The notes beneath the pieces are model-generated. The model was not told the origin of the DNA and did not search any database. It was given only the letters and a program-made list of their open reading frames with translations. Below, in pieces: positions 8,857-17,034 of a stretch of DNA of 64,000 nt (position 1 is its first letter; every line of letters begins with the position of its first letter). The stretch is from Streptomyces sp. NBC_00576 (lineage in GTDB: Bacteria > Actinomycetota > Actinomycetes > Streptomycetales > Streptomycetaceae): positions 9,052,001 to 9,116,000 of the forward strand of contig NZ_CP107780.1 of NCBI RefSeq assembly GCF_036345175.1. Direction: 5' to 3'. The position numbers and the translations under genes were made by a program.

Positions 8857-9072
8857 ATGGCGACCAAGGACACCGGCGGCGGACAGCAGAAGGCGACGCG
8901 CAGCACCGAGGAGGTCGAGGAGGCACCTGAGGCACAGGTATCCGAAGACCTCAAGGAGCGCCAGGAGAAGCTGAGCGACGACGTGGACTCCGTCCTCGAT
9001 GAAATCGATGACGTACTAGAGGAGAACGCCGAGGATTTCGTGAGGTCCTTCGTGCAAAAAGGTGGACAGTAA
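8857..9072 (+). CDS. pup: Prokaryotic ubiquitin-like protein Pup
   Basis: 71 aa from ATG 8857 (MATKDTGG); an in-frame GTG three codons upstream is less likely. An intrinsically disordered tag attached by PafA to substrate lysines through its C-terminal residue. Seen: Gly/Gln-rich N-terminus that threads into ARC, the conserved helix region ERQEKLSDDVDSVLDEIDD, the segment ENAEDFVRSF and the terminal KGGQ. Because it ends in Gln rather than Glu, it needs deamidation by Dop. It is first in the pup-endonuclease-prcB-prcA unit. Confidence 0.97.
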   Translation: MATKDTGGGQQKATRSTEEVEEAPEAQVSEDLKERQEKLSDDVDSVLDEIDDVLEENAEDFVRSFVQKGGQ

Positions 9073-9115
9073 AGGGTACTAGGTCAATAGGCCTTCGAAA
9101 TGAAGGTTGCGGGGG

Positions 9116-9721
9116 ATGGCTGACGACACGCCTGATAAGCGGTGCGCGGGCTGCGAGAGGGGCTTGCCTGTTACCGCTTTCGCGCGGGACAAGAATCGAC
9201 GCGATGGCCTTCAGGTGCGGTGTCGGGAGTGCGTGGCGCAGTACAGCGCCGAGCACTACCGGCGCCGCCGAGAGGCCGTGGGGAAGTCTGTGCGGGAAAG
9301 AGTGGACGTCCCGCCTGGGCACAAGCTCTGCCGAACGTGCGGCGAGATCAAGCCGCACAGTGAGTGGCACCGCAACGTGACTGCCTCGGACGGCTTGTCC
9401 ACACGCTGCAAGGCGTGCCGGGCGACCCGGGGGCGAGAAGACCACCTGATGCGCCAGTACGGCCTCACTGAAGCTGAGCGTGACGAGCTGATCGTCTCGC
9501 AAGGTGGCGTCTGCTGCATATGTTTGTCTGCTCCGCCCGCACATGTGGATCACTGTCACGAGACGGGTAGGGTCCGAGGCGTACTGTGCTTCAGCTGCAA
9601 CGCAGCGCTGGGGCAGTTCAAGGATCGGCCCGACGTCATAAGGCGGGCTGCGACATACGTGGAAGGAAACGCGTGGAAGCCAACACTCGTAGCACCGGGC
9701 GTCTACCGGCTGCCTTCCTGA
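9116..9721 (+). CDS. Endonuclease VII-like HNH nuclease in the proteasome operon
   Basis: 201 aa from ATG 9116 (GAAGG about 9 nt upstream; TTG 9107 is the alternative). The C-terminal half carries the recombination endonuclease VII/HNH signature: a CCICL knuckle, then VDHCHETGRVRGVLCFSCNA with the paired Asp-His and the Cys-x2-Cys zinc ligands. The N-terminal half holds two further Cys-x2-Cys pairs per repeat (CAGC...CREC and CRTC...CKAC), so two extra zinc knuckles precede the nuclease domain. Family members cut branched or mismatched DNA. It lies 43 nt after pup, and its last 49 nt overlap the prcB start, so the two are translationally linked. I recall the same gene in this place in S. coelicolor. 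No role in proteolysis is known to me. Confidence 0.88.
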   Translation: MADDTPDKRCAGCERGLPVTAFARDKNRRDGLQVRCRECVAQYSAEHYRRRREAVGKSVRERVDVPPGHKLCRTCGEIKPHSEWHRNVTASDGLSTRCKACRATRGREDHLMRQYGLTEAERDELIVSQGGVCCICLSAPPAHVDHCHETGRVRGVLCFSCNAALGQFKDRPDVIRRAATYVEGNAWKPTLVAPGVYRLPS

Positions 9722-10518
9722 CGCCCGGGTCGTCGTCCTTCATGGACTTCCTGTCCGATCATCAGCCGGAGATGCTCCCGGGCAGGCGGCAGTTGCCGCC
9801 CACCCAGGGTGCGATCGAGGCGCCCCACGGCACGACCATCGTGGCCGTCACCTTCCCGGGTGGTGTCGTCCTCGCCGGTGACCGGCGGGCGACCATGGGG
9901 AACGTCATCGCGCAGCGGGACATCGAGAAGGTGTTCCCGGCGGACGAGTACTCGGCGGTCGGGATCGCCGGCACCGCCGGTCTGGCCGTCGAGATGGTCA
10001 AGCTGTTCCAGCTGGAGTTGGAGCACTTCGAGAAGGTGGAGGGTGCGCAGCTCTCGCTCGAGGGCAAGGCGAACCGGCTGTCCACCATGATTCGTTCGAA
10101 CCTCGGTATGGCGATGCAGGGTCTTGCCGTGGTGCCGCTGTTCGCCGGGTTCGATGTGGACCGGGGGAAGGGGCGCATCTTCTCGTACGACGTGACGGGT
10201 GGGCGTTCCGAGGAGCACGGTTACGCGGCGACGGGGTCGGGGTCGATCTTCGCCCGCGGTGCGATGAAGAAGCTGTACCACCGTGATCTGAGTGAGGCGG
10301 ATGCGACGACGCTGGTCATTCAGGCGTTGTACGACGCGGCGGACGACGATTCGGCGACCGGTGGTCCTGATGTCGCGCGTCGGATCTACCCGATTGTCAC
10401 CGTGATCACTGAGGACGGTTTCCGCAGGCTGACGGACGAGGAGGGCGCCGAGATCGCCCGTTCGATTCTGGAGCGGCGTCTGGAGCAGCCCGACGGTCCG
10501 CGGGCCGAGCTGCTCTGA
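9673..10518 (+). CDS. prcB: Proteasome beta subunit PrcB
   Basis: 281 aa precursor of the catalytic 20S ring subunit. GTG 9673 is supported by GGAAGG (9661-9666) and by the known N-terminus of the S. coelicolor protein (MEANTRSTG). The start lies inside the 3' end of the endonuclease gene. The propeptide ends at Gly53; self-cleavage exposes Thr54 (TTIVAV) as the N-terminal nucleophile. Supporting residues of the Ntn-hydrolase site include GDRRAT and the GSGS segment. Downstream prcA follows after 92 nt. Confidence 0.97.
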   Translation: MEANTRSTGRLPAAFLTPGSSSFMDFLSDHQPEMLPGRRQLPPTQGAIEAPHGTTIVAVTFPGGVVLAGDRRATMGNVIAQRDIEKVFPADEYSAVGIAGTAGLAVEMVKLFQLELEHFEKVEGAQLSLEGKANRLSTMIRSNLGMAMQGLAVVPLFAGFDVDRGKGRIFSYDVTGGRSEEHGYAATGSGSIFARGAMKKLYHRDLSEADATTLVIQALYDAADDDSATGGPDVARRIYPIVTVITEDGFRRLTDEEGAEIARSILERRLEQPDGPRAELL

Positions 10519-10610
10519 GCGTGGGCTCTCGGAAGCTGTAGTGCCTCTCCTCAGGTCTTCTCCTCGTTCAGGTGGTTCAGTGATTTCGACAGAAAGGGAC
10601 GGTTAATCCG

Positions 10611-11351
10611 GTGTCGACGCCGTTCTATGTCTCACCCCAGCAGGCGATGGCCGACCGGGCGGAGTATGCCCGTAAGGGCATTGCCCGTGGTCGCAGCCTG
10701 GTTGTGCTGCAGTATGCCGATGGCATCGTGTTCGTCGGCGAGAACCCGTCCCGTGCGCTGCACAAGTTCAGCGAGATCTATGACCGGATCGGCTTCGCGG
10801 CCGCCGGTAAGTACAACGAGTACGAGAACCTGCGGATCGGTGGTGTGCGGTATGCCGATATGCGTGGGTACACGTACGACCGTGCCGATGTGACGGCTCG
10901 TGGTCTGGCGAATGTGTACGCGCAGACGCTGGGCACGATCTTCTCTTCGGCGGCGGAGAAGCCGTACGAGGTGGAGTTGGTGGTGGCCGAGGTGGGGGAG
11001 ACCTCAGACGGTGACCAGATCTACCGGCTTCCGCACGACGGGTCGATCGTCGATGAGCATGGCTCGGTCGCGGTCGGTGGTAATGCCGAGCAGATCAGTA
11101 CTTATCTGGATCAGCGTCATCAGGACGGCATGTCGTTGGCCGAGGCGTTGAAGCTGGCGGTTCAGGCGCTGTCGCGCGATACGAACGGTACCGAGCGGGA
11201 GATTCCGGCGGAGCGGCTGGAGGTGGCGGTGCTGGACCGTACGCGTCCGCAGAAGCGGAAGTTCAAGCGGATCGTCGGTCGTCAGCTGGGGCGGTTGCTG
11301 GAGGCCGGCGGTGCGACTACCGAGGCGGAGAGCGCCGACGAGGAGGAGTAG
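10611..11351 (+). CDS. prcA: Proteasome alpha subunit PrcA
   Basis: 246 aa from GTG 10611. Forms the outer heptameric rings that gate the 20S core and dock the ARC C-termini. The N-terminal segment STPFYVSPQQAMADRAEYARKG is the usual actinobacterial gate and H0 helix; there is no catalytic threonine, as expected for alpha subunits. The C-terminus is an acidic tail (ESADEEE). Last gene of the pup operon; hairpins follow. Confidence 0.96.
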   Translation: MSTPFYVSPQQAMADRAEYARKGIARGRSLVVLQYADGIVFVGENPSRALHKFSEIYDRIGFAAAGKYNEYENLRIGGVRYADMRGYTYDRADVTARGLANVYAQTLGTIFSSAAEKPYEVELVVAEVGETSDGDQIYRLPHDGSIVDEHGSVAVGGNAEQISTYLDQRHQDGMSLAEALKLAVQALSRDTNGTEREIPAERLEVAVLDRTRPQKRKFKRIVGRQLGRLLEAGGATTEAESADEEE

Positions 11352-11360
11352 TCGTCTGGC

Positions 11361-11429
11361 GGGCGGTTCTGTTCCGCCCTCATGTATTTGTGTTTTTCGC
11401 ACCCCGGTCGCTTCTTGCGGCCGGGGTGC
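11361..11429 (+). terminator. Tandem terminator hairpins between prcA and the LacI gene
   Basis: First hairpin GGGCGG/CCGCCC (11361-11379), followed by a T-rich run ending in TTTTT. Then a second hairpin GCACCCCGG/CCGGGGTGC (11399-11429). They lie between two convergent genes, so they probably serve both. Confidence 0.6.
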
Positions 11430-11443
11430 GGGCGTTGGTGGGG

Positions 11444-12463
11444 TCAGAGGTGGCTTCTGGGGGGTGCTGTGGAGCCTCGTACGACGAGTTGGACGGGGAT
11501 GTCGCCCTGGGTGGGGGTGCGGCCGTCGAGGACGGCGAGGAGGGCTTGCATGCCGCGTTCGCCGAAGAGTTCGGCGTCGAGGCGGACTGTGGTGAGTTCG
11601 GGGTCGATGGCGGTGGCGAGGGCGAGGTCGTCGAGGCCGGTGACGGAGAGGTCGTCGGGGATGCGCAGGCCGAGGCGGCGGATGGCCTTGTAGGCGCCGG
11701 TGGCGAGTTGGTCGTCGTCGCAGACGAGGGCGGTGGGGTGGGGGCCGGGGCCGGTGAGGGCGGCTGTGGTGGCCTGTTGGGCGCCTTCGATGGAGATGGG
11801 GGCGTGGATGGTGCGTACGTCGGTGCCGGGGACGGTGGCGAGGCGTGTGGCGAGTTCGTGGGCGCGTACGGCGAAGGTCCAGGAGGGGATGTCGGCGGCG
11901 AGGTGGAGGAAGTGACGGTGGCCGAGGGCGAGGAGGTGGTCGGCGACCTGGCGTACGCCGTCGGCGATGTCGAGGTTGACGGTGGCGGCGCCGAGGCTGC
12001 CGTGGGGGTCGCTGTCGAGCATGACGAGGGGGAGCTGGTCGCCGCGGATGGTGGTGAGGGCGTCGGCGGCCATGGAGGAGGCGAGGACGCCGTCGAGGGC
12101 GGCCCGGGCGGAGTGGAAGGGGTCGCGGGCGGGGCCGATGCCTTCGGGGGAGGGGTAGAGGACGACGCCGAAGCCGTGTTCGGCGGCGATGCGGGCGGCT
12201 CCGGTGTAGACGCCGGCGAAGAACTCGGTGGTGAGGGCGGGGACGACGAGGAGGACGGTGCGGGTGTGGCCGAGGCGTAGGTTGCGGGCGGCGAGGTTGG
12301 GGCGGTAGCCGAGGTCGCGGGCGGCGGTGCGTACGCGTTCGGCGGTGGTCTCGGAGACGCGGCCGCGCCATTTGTCGCCGAGGACGAGGGAGACGGCGGC
12401 CTGAGAGACGCCTGCGGCCCGGGCGACGTCGCGGCTGGTGGGTCGGGTGCTGCCTCGTGCCAC
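11444..12463 (-). CDS. LacI-family transcriptional regulator
   Basis: 339 aa. The N-terminal helix-turn-helix TSRDVARAAGVSQAAVSLVLGD is followed by the hinge region and a periplasmic-binding-protein-like ligand domain (about 60-330). It probably binds a sugar or nucleoside. It is divergent from an MFS exporter gene, the usual sign of local control. An inverted repeat lies between them. Ligand unknown. Confidence 0.9.
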   Translation of the reverse strand: MARGSTRPTSRDVARAAGVSQAAVSLVLGDKWRGRVSETTAERVRTAARDLGYRPNLAARNLRLGHTRTVLLVVPALTTEFFAGVYTGAARIAAEHGFGVVLYPSPEGIGPARDPFHSARAALDGVLASSMAADALTTIRGDQLPLVMLDSDPHGSLGAATVNLDIADGVRQVADHLLALGHRHFLHLAADIPSWTFAVRAHELATRLATVPGTDVRTIHAPISIEGAQQATTAALTGPGPHPTALVCDDDQLATGAYKAIRRLGLRIPDDLSVTGLDDLALATAIDPELTTVRLDAELFGERGMQALLAVLDGRTPTQGDIPVQLVVRGSTAPPRSHL

Positions 12464-12523
12464 CGTGGGCCTGCTCCTTCGGGTGAATGTGTGGACGTGT
12501 GGACGTGCGGACTGGGCACATGG

Positions 12524-12550
12524 TACGTATGACGGGCGACGTTATACGTA
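12524..12550. promoter_or_regulatory. Inverted repeat between LacI and MFS genes (candidate operator)
   Basis: TACGTAT (12524-12530) and ATACGTA (12544-12550) are exact reverse complements separated by 13 nt, midway between the divergent starts at 12463 and 12588. Confidence 0.45.
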
Positions 12551-12587
12551 ACACTTCCGGCGTCGCCGTCGACGGGAAGGGCTGGTC

Positions 12588-13847
12588 ATGGCGGCGGGTT
12601 ACCTGGAGATCCTCAGGTCACGGCATGCGGTGCGGTTGCTCGTGGGCACCCTGGTGGGCCGGTTGCCGAACGCGACGGCGGCGATCGCGATCGTGCTGTT
12701 CGTCCGGGCCGAGGGCGGCACCTACAGCCTGGCCGGCGGGCTCGCGGCGGTGTACGGGGTGGCGAACGCCGTGGGGCAGCCGCTGCTGGGGCGGCTGGTC
12801 GACCTGTACGGGCAGCCGAGGGTCCAGTTGTCGGCCGCGCTCGTATCGGCGTTCGGTATGGCGGCGTTCGCGTTCGCGGGCACCGATCCGCTGCCGCTCG
12901 CGTATGCCGCCGTGGCGGTTGCCGGGCTTTTCACGCCTCCCTTGGAGGGCGGTCTGCGGGCGCTGTGGCCCTCGGTCCTCCGTAAGGAGGAGCAGGTGCA
13001 CACGGCGTACGCGATGGACGCGGTGGCGCAGGAAGTCATGTTCACCGTGGGGCCGTTGCTGGTGACCCTGTGCGCGTCGCTGTGGTCGGCGCAGGCCGCC
13101 TTGCTCGTGCTGAACGTGATCGGGGTGCTGGGGGCCCTGTCCGTGGTGCTGTCGCCGCCCTCGCGGGCGTGGCGTTCGGCGCCGCGTGAGGCGCACTGGC
13201 TGGGGGCACTGCGGTCGCCGGGGCTGCTGGTGATGCTGGGGGCGTTTCTCTTCGTGGGGATCGCGCTTGGGTCGATCACGGTCGCTTCGGTGTCGTACGC
13301 GGACGATCACGGTGGTGACACGGTGTACGGCTGGCTGATGGCGGCCGTGGGGCTGGGCGCGTTGCTGGGCGGGACGGTGTACGGGTCGCGGCAGTGGAGT
13401 GGGCCGGCGGAGCGGCGACTGACGGTGCTGGTGGGGCTGCTGGCGGTGTGTTATCTGCCGTTGACGCTGATGCCGGGTGCGGTGGCGATGACGTTGCTGA
13501 TGGTGCTTGCCGGCGTGTTCCTGGCGCCGGCTCTCGCCTGTGTGTTCGTGCTGGTGGACCGGCATGCTCCGCGGGGGACGGTCACCGAGGCTTTCTCCTG
13601 GCTTGTGACGACGTTCACGGTGGGCGCGTCGCTGGGCACGGGGCTCACGGGACCGGTCGTCGAGTGGGGCGGAACGGTGTGGGGGTTTGTCGTGCCGGGT
13701 GGTGCGGGGGCCGTGTCGTTGCTGGTTCTGCTGGTCACCGGGCGGGTGCTCGCCGTGCCCGCGGGGGGTGCGGTGGTTGCGGTCTCATCGGAAAATGATC
13801 CAAACCGTGCTGCCGGAACCCGTTTCAGCACAGGGGATCGGGCGTAA
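12588..13847 (+). CDS. Major facilitator superfamily transporter
   Basis: 419 aa with about 12 hydrophobic segments, in two halves of six split by a loop near residue 200 (SPPSRAWRSAPREAHW). The motif-A-like loop GRLVDLYGQPRV lies after TM2 (about 65-76). Most like drug/metabolite efflux proteins, but no substrate can be read from sequence. The stop codon (13845-13847) overlaps the putative pafA -10 region, so the pafA promoter lies within the end of this gene. Confidence 0.88.
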   Translation: MAAGYLEILRSRHAVRLLVGTLVGRLPNATAAIAIVLFVRAEGGTYSLAGGLAAVYGVANAVGQPLLGRLVDLYGQPRVQLSAALVSAFGMAAFAFAGTDPLPLAYAAVAVAGLFTPPLEGGLRALWPSVLRKEEQVHTAYAMDAVAQEVMFTVGPLLVTLCASLWSAQAALLVLNVIGVLGALSVVLSPPSRAWRSAPREAHWLGALRSPGLLVMLGAFLFVGIALGSITVASVSYADDHGGDTVYGWLMAAVGLGALLGGTVYGSRQWSGPAERRLTVLVGLLAVCYLPLTLMPGAVAMTLLMVLAGVFLAPALACVFVLVDRHAPRGTVTEAFSWLVTTFTVGASLGTGLTGPVVEWGGTVWGFVVPGGAGAVSLLVLLVTGRVLAVPAGGAVVAVSSENDPNRAAGTRFSTGDRA

Positions 13848-13850
13848 TGT
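13845..13850 (+). promoter_or_regulatory. -10 element of a likely leaderless pafA transcript
   Basis: TAATGT lies 6 nt before the pafA ATG, with GTTTCA (13822-13827) 17 nt upstream as a weak -35. There is no Shine-Dalgarno sequence, so transcription probably begins at the A of the ATG. Confidence 0.4.
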
Positions 13851-13856
13851 TCAGTC

Positions 13857-15218
13857 ATGGACCGCCGCATTTTCGGGCTGGAGAACGAGTACGGCGTCAC
13901 GTGTACGTTCAGGGGACAGCGGCGTCTGTCTCCCGACGAGGTGGCTCGGTACCTCTTCCGCCGTGTCGTGTCATGGGGCCGTAGCAGCAATGTCTTTCTG
14001 CGAAACGGCGCACGCCTCTATCTTGACGTGGGATCACATCCGGAATACGCGACACCGGAATGTGACAACGTGACGGAACTCGTCACCCACGACAAGGCCG
14101 GCGAGCGCATTCTCGAAGGACTCCTGGTGGACGCCGAACGACGCCTGCACGAGGAAGGAATCGCGGGCGACGTCTACCTCTTCAAGAACAACACGGACTC
14201 GGCGGGCAACTCTTACGGTTGCCACGAGAACTATCTGGTGGCCCGGCACGGGGAGTTCTCCCGGCTCGCGGACATCCTCATTCCGTTCCTCGTCACCCGC
14301 CAGCTTCTGTGCGGTGCGGGCAAGGTGCTGCAGACGCCGCGCGGTGCCGTGTACTGCGTGAGTCAGCGGGCGGAGCACATCTGGGAGGGCGTCTCCTCGG
14401 CGACCACCCGGTCCCGGCCGATCATCAACACGCGTGACGAACCGCACGCGGACGCAGAGCGCTATCGCCGACTGCATGTCATCGTCGGCGACTCGAACAT
14501 GTCCGAGACCACGATGCTCCTCAAGGTCGGTGCCACCGACCTCGTGCTGCGCATGATCGAGGCGGGCACGGTGATGCGGGACCTGACCCTGGAGAACCCG
14601 ATCCGGGCGATCCGCGAGGTCAGCCATGACATCACGGGCCGTCGCAAGGTGCGGCTGGCCAGCGGCCGGGAGGCCTCGGCGCTGGATGTGCAGCGCGAGT
14701 ACTACGAGAAGGCCGTGGACTTCGTCGAGCGGCGGGGTATCCGCACGGGCACGGTCGAGCAGGTGCTGGAGCTGTGGGGCCGGGTGCTGGACTCCATCGA
14801 GGCCGAGGATCTGGACCGGATCGGTACCGAGATCGACTGGGTGATGAAGTACCAGCTCATCGAGCGGTACCGGGCCAAGCACAATATGACGATGTCGCAT
14901 CCGCGCGTCGCTCAGATAGACCTCGCCTATCACGACATCCACCGCAGGCGGGGTCTTTACTACCTGCTGGAGAGGAAGAACCAAGCCGCCCGGATCTGCA
15001 ACGACTTGAAGATCTTCGAGGGCAAGTCGGTTCCGCCGCAGACCACTCGGGCGCGGTTGCGCGGTGACTTCATCCGGCGGGCGCAGGAGCAGCGCCGTGA
15101 TTTCACGGTCGACTGGGTGCATCTGAAGCTCAACGACCAGGCACAGCGCACGGTGTTGTGCAAGGACCCGTTCCGCAGCGTCGACGAGCGGGTGGAGAAG
15201 CTGATCGCCGGTATGTGA
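13857..15218 (+). CDS. pafA: Pup-protein ligase PafA
   Basis: 453 aa. Activates the C-terminal Glu of Pup with ATP to a gamma-glutamyl phosphate and joins it to substrate lysines. Shares the glutamine synthetase-like fold with Dop (FGLENEYG at 6-13, FKNNTDSAGNSYG, INTRDEPHADAE). It lacks the Dop-specific insertion. The catalytic base is Asp57 in LYLDVGSHPEY. It is separated from dop/pup/prcBA by the LacI/MFS pair and has its own promoter. A terminator follows at 15253-15281. Confidence 0.97.
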   Translation: MDRRIFGLENEYGVTCTFRGQRRLSPDEVARYLFRRVVSWGRSSNVFLRNGARLYLDVGSHPEYATPECDNVTELVTHDKAGERILEGLLVDAERRLHEEGIAGDVYLFKNNTDSAGNSYGCHENYLVARHGEFSRLADILIPFLVTRQLLCGAGKVLQTPRGAVYCVSQRAEHIWEGVSSATTRSRPIINTRDEPHADAERYRRLHVIVGDSNMSETTMLLKVGATDLVLRMIEAGTVMRDLTLENPIRAIREVSHDITGRRKVRLASGREASALDVQREYYEKAVDFVERRGIRTGTVEQVLELWGRVLDSIEAEDLDRIGTEIDWVMKYQLIERYRAKHNMTMSHPRVAQIDLAYHDIHRRRGLYYLLERKNQAARICNDLKIFEGKSVPPQTTRARLRGDFIRRAQEQRRDFTVDWVHLKLNDQAQRTVLCKDPFRSVDERVEKLIAGM

Positions 15219-15252
15219 GATTTGCGGCCGGTGTGTTTCCGGAACGCAACGC

Positions 15253-15281
15253 GGGCGCCGTACGTTTCTCGTACGGCGCCC
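15253..15281 (+). terminator. Terminator after pafA
   Basis: Perfect 12-bp stem GGGCGCCGTACG/CGTACGGCGCCC with a 5-nt TTTCT loop, followed by TTCTC. Confidence 0.7.
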
Positions 15282-15347
15282 TTCTCACGCCGTAGAGTTG
15301 CGCGCACGCCAGCAACACAAGATCGACACCGATACGAGGCTTTCACC

Positions 15348-16352
15348 GTGCGCCGACGCTCAGTTCTCCTTGCCGTACCTGCCGGACTTGTCACGCTCGC
15401 CGGATGCGGTGACGAAGAGTCCGACAAGAGCAAGGCCAGTGACAGCAGCCCGTCTCCCTCGGCGTCGGGTCCGTCCGCGGCGCCGGCGCCGAAGATCGTC
15501 GACGGTCCGCTGCCGGCGATCACCGCGGGGGTGAAGTTCGGCGAGAAGCCGACCGTGGCGAAGGCGAGCGGTGACCCGTCGAAGGATCTCGCGGTGAAGA
15601 CGCTCATCGCGGGCAACGGCAAGACGGTCGTGGAGAACGACTACGTCGTGGCGAACTACCTGGGGCAGGTCTGGGATTCGGCGAAGGTCTTCGACAACTC
15701 GTACGACCGGGGGACCGCGCTTGTCATCCAGCTGGCGCAGGGCAAGATCATCGACGGCTGGCGGTATGCGCTGACGGGCAAGAAGGCCGGCAGCCGTGTG
15801 GAGATGGCCGTTCCGCCGACGTGGGGCTATGGCACGCAGGGCAATGCGCAGGCGGGTATCAAGGGCACCGACACGCTGATCTTCGTCGTGGATGTCCAGG
15901 ACACGTTCAACGCGAAGAGTTCGGCGAAGGGCAAGGCCGTCGCCCAGGACGACGCCGGTCTGCCGAAGGTCGGTACGAACACGGACGGCGCGGCCCCCTC
16001 GATCGAGGTCCCGAAGTCCGCCGCGCCCACGAAGCTGGTGGCCAACTACGTCATCGAGGGCGACGGCGAGGTGGTCAAGGAGACCGAGTCGGTCCTCGTG
16101 CAGTACAAGGGCGTGCTGTGGGACACGGGCAAGGAGTTCGACTCGTCGTACAAGAGCGGGCAGTTGGTCTCGTTCGGGCTGTCGCAGGTAGTCAAGGGCT
16201 GGGCGCAGGGGCTGACGGGCAAGAAGGTCGGCAGCCGCGTGATGATCGCGATTCCGCCGGCTCTGGGCTACGGCGACAACCCGCCGCAGGGCAGCGGTAT
16301 CGAGAAGGACTCCGTGCTGGTGTTCTCCGTGGACATCCTCGCGAAGATGTGA
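15348..16352 (+). CDS. Lipoprotein with two FKBP-type isomerase domains
   Basis: 334 aa from GTG 15348. This start gives an arginine-rich N-region, a hydrophobic core and the lipobox LAGC (Cys20), so the protein is anchored outside the membrane. A Ser/Pro-rich spacer precedes two FKBP domains (about 80-195 and 215-334). Each has the characteristic V-x-x-Y-x-G strand and the GWRYAL/GWAQGL plus PPxxGYG motifs. A peptidyl-prolyl isomerase/chaperone for exported proteins. A second, cytoplasmic FKBP follows 109 nt downstream. The pafA-FKBP-FKBP-pafBC order is typical of Streptomyces. Confidence 0.92.
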   Translation: MRRRSVLLAVPAGLVTLAGCGDEESDKSKASDSSPSPSASGPSAAPAPKIVDGPLPAITAGVKFGEKPTVAKASGDPSKDLAVKTLIAGNGKTVVENDYVVANYLGQVWDSAKVFDNSYDRGTALVIQLAQGKIIDGWRYALTGKKAGSRVEMAVPPTWGYGTQGNAQAGIKGTDTLIFVVDVQDTFNAKSSAKGKAVAQDDAGLPKVGTNTDGAAPSIEVPKSAAPTKLVANYVIEGDGEVVKETESVLVQYKGVLWDTGKEFDSSYKSGQLVSFGLSQVVKGWAQGLTGKKVGSRVMIAIPPALGYGDNPPQGSGIEKDSVLVFSVDILAKM

Positions 16353-16461
16353 CCCCTTGTGTGACCTCTTCGCGGAGGTCGGCCTGGCGCGGGCATCACC
16401 GCGCCGGGGATGAAAGACTGTCAGTGTTGCCTTTGTTCATTCACCAGCAGGAGCCAGAGAC

Positions 16462-16833
16462 GTGAGCATCGAGAAGCCCGAGATCGACTTCCCCGGCGGC
16501 GAGCCCCCGGCGGACCTCCAGATCAAGGACATCTGGGAGGGCGACGGAGCCGAAGCGAAGGCGGGTCAGAACGTCACCGTCCACTACGTGGGAGTTTCCT
16601 TCAGCACGGGCGAGGAGTTCGACGCCAGCTGGAACCGGGGCAACCCGTTCAAGTTCCCGCTGGGCGGGGGCCGGGTCATCAAGGGCTGGGACCTCGGTGT
16701 GCAGGGCATGAAGGTCGGCGGCCGGCGTGAGCTGACCATCCCGGCCCACCTCGCCTACGGCAACCAGAGCCCCACGCCGGCGATCAAGCCGGGCGAGACG
16801 CTGATCTTCGTGGTGGACCTGATCGCGGTCTGA
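16462..16833 (+). CDS. Cytoplasmic FKBP-type peptidyl-prolyl isomerase
   Basis: 123 aa from GTG 16462 (AGAGAC upstream). A single FKBP domain with V-T-V-H-Y-V-G-V, EFDASW, VIKGWDLGVQGMKVGG, LAYG and LIFVVDL, the complete set of family motifs. No signal peptide. Catalyses cis-trans isomerisation of Xaa-Pro bonds. It matches the small FKBPs known from Streptomyces. Confidence 0.95.
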   Translation: MSIEKPEIDFPGGEPPADLQIKDIWEGDGAEAKAGQNVTVHYVGVSFSTGEEFDASWNRGNPFKFPLGGGRVIKGWDLGVQGMKVGGRRELTIPAHLAYGNQSPTPAIKPGETLIFVVDLIAV

Positions 16834-16844
16834 CCGTCCGGTCC

Positions 16845-16897
16845 GATCGTCGTACGACAGTCGAATGGGATCGGGATCAGGTCGGATCGTCGTACGA
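16845..16897 (+). repeat. Direct repeat upstream of pafB, 40-bp spacing
   Basis: GATCGTCGTACGA occurs at 16845-16857 and 16885-16897, starts exactly 40 bp apart. Each copy contains the palindrome TCGTACGA. Possible operator pair for pafB; no protein can be assigned. Confidence 0.4.
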
Positions 16898-16936
16898 GGT
16901 AGGTGCGGGGTCTGACCGTAGTCGATCATCCGGGGT

Positions 16937-16956
16937 CCATGCCTGTCCGGGCATGG
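16937..16956 (+). terminator. Hairpin after the FKBP gene
   Basis: CCATGCC/GGCATGG with a 6-nt loop, followed by GCCCTCGGCTTTT. Probable terminator before pafB. Confidence 0.45.
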
Positions 16957-17034
16957 GCCCTCGGCTTTTGCCGCGCCACTTCGGGGCGGTACGGTCATCC
17001 GTCGTAAGCACCATAGGGAAGGCGAAGGGCGTCG

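Noticed and set aside
11004..12554. Long minus-strand frame across the end of prcA and the LacI gene.
   Set aside because: Almost entirely Arg/Pro/His; overlaps two confirmed genes. A shadow frame.
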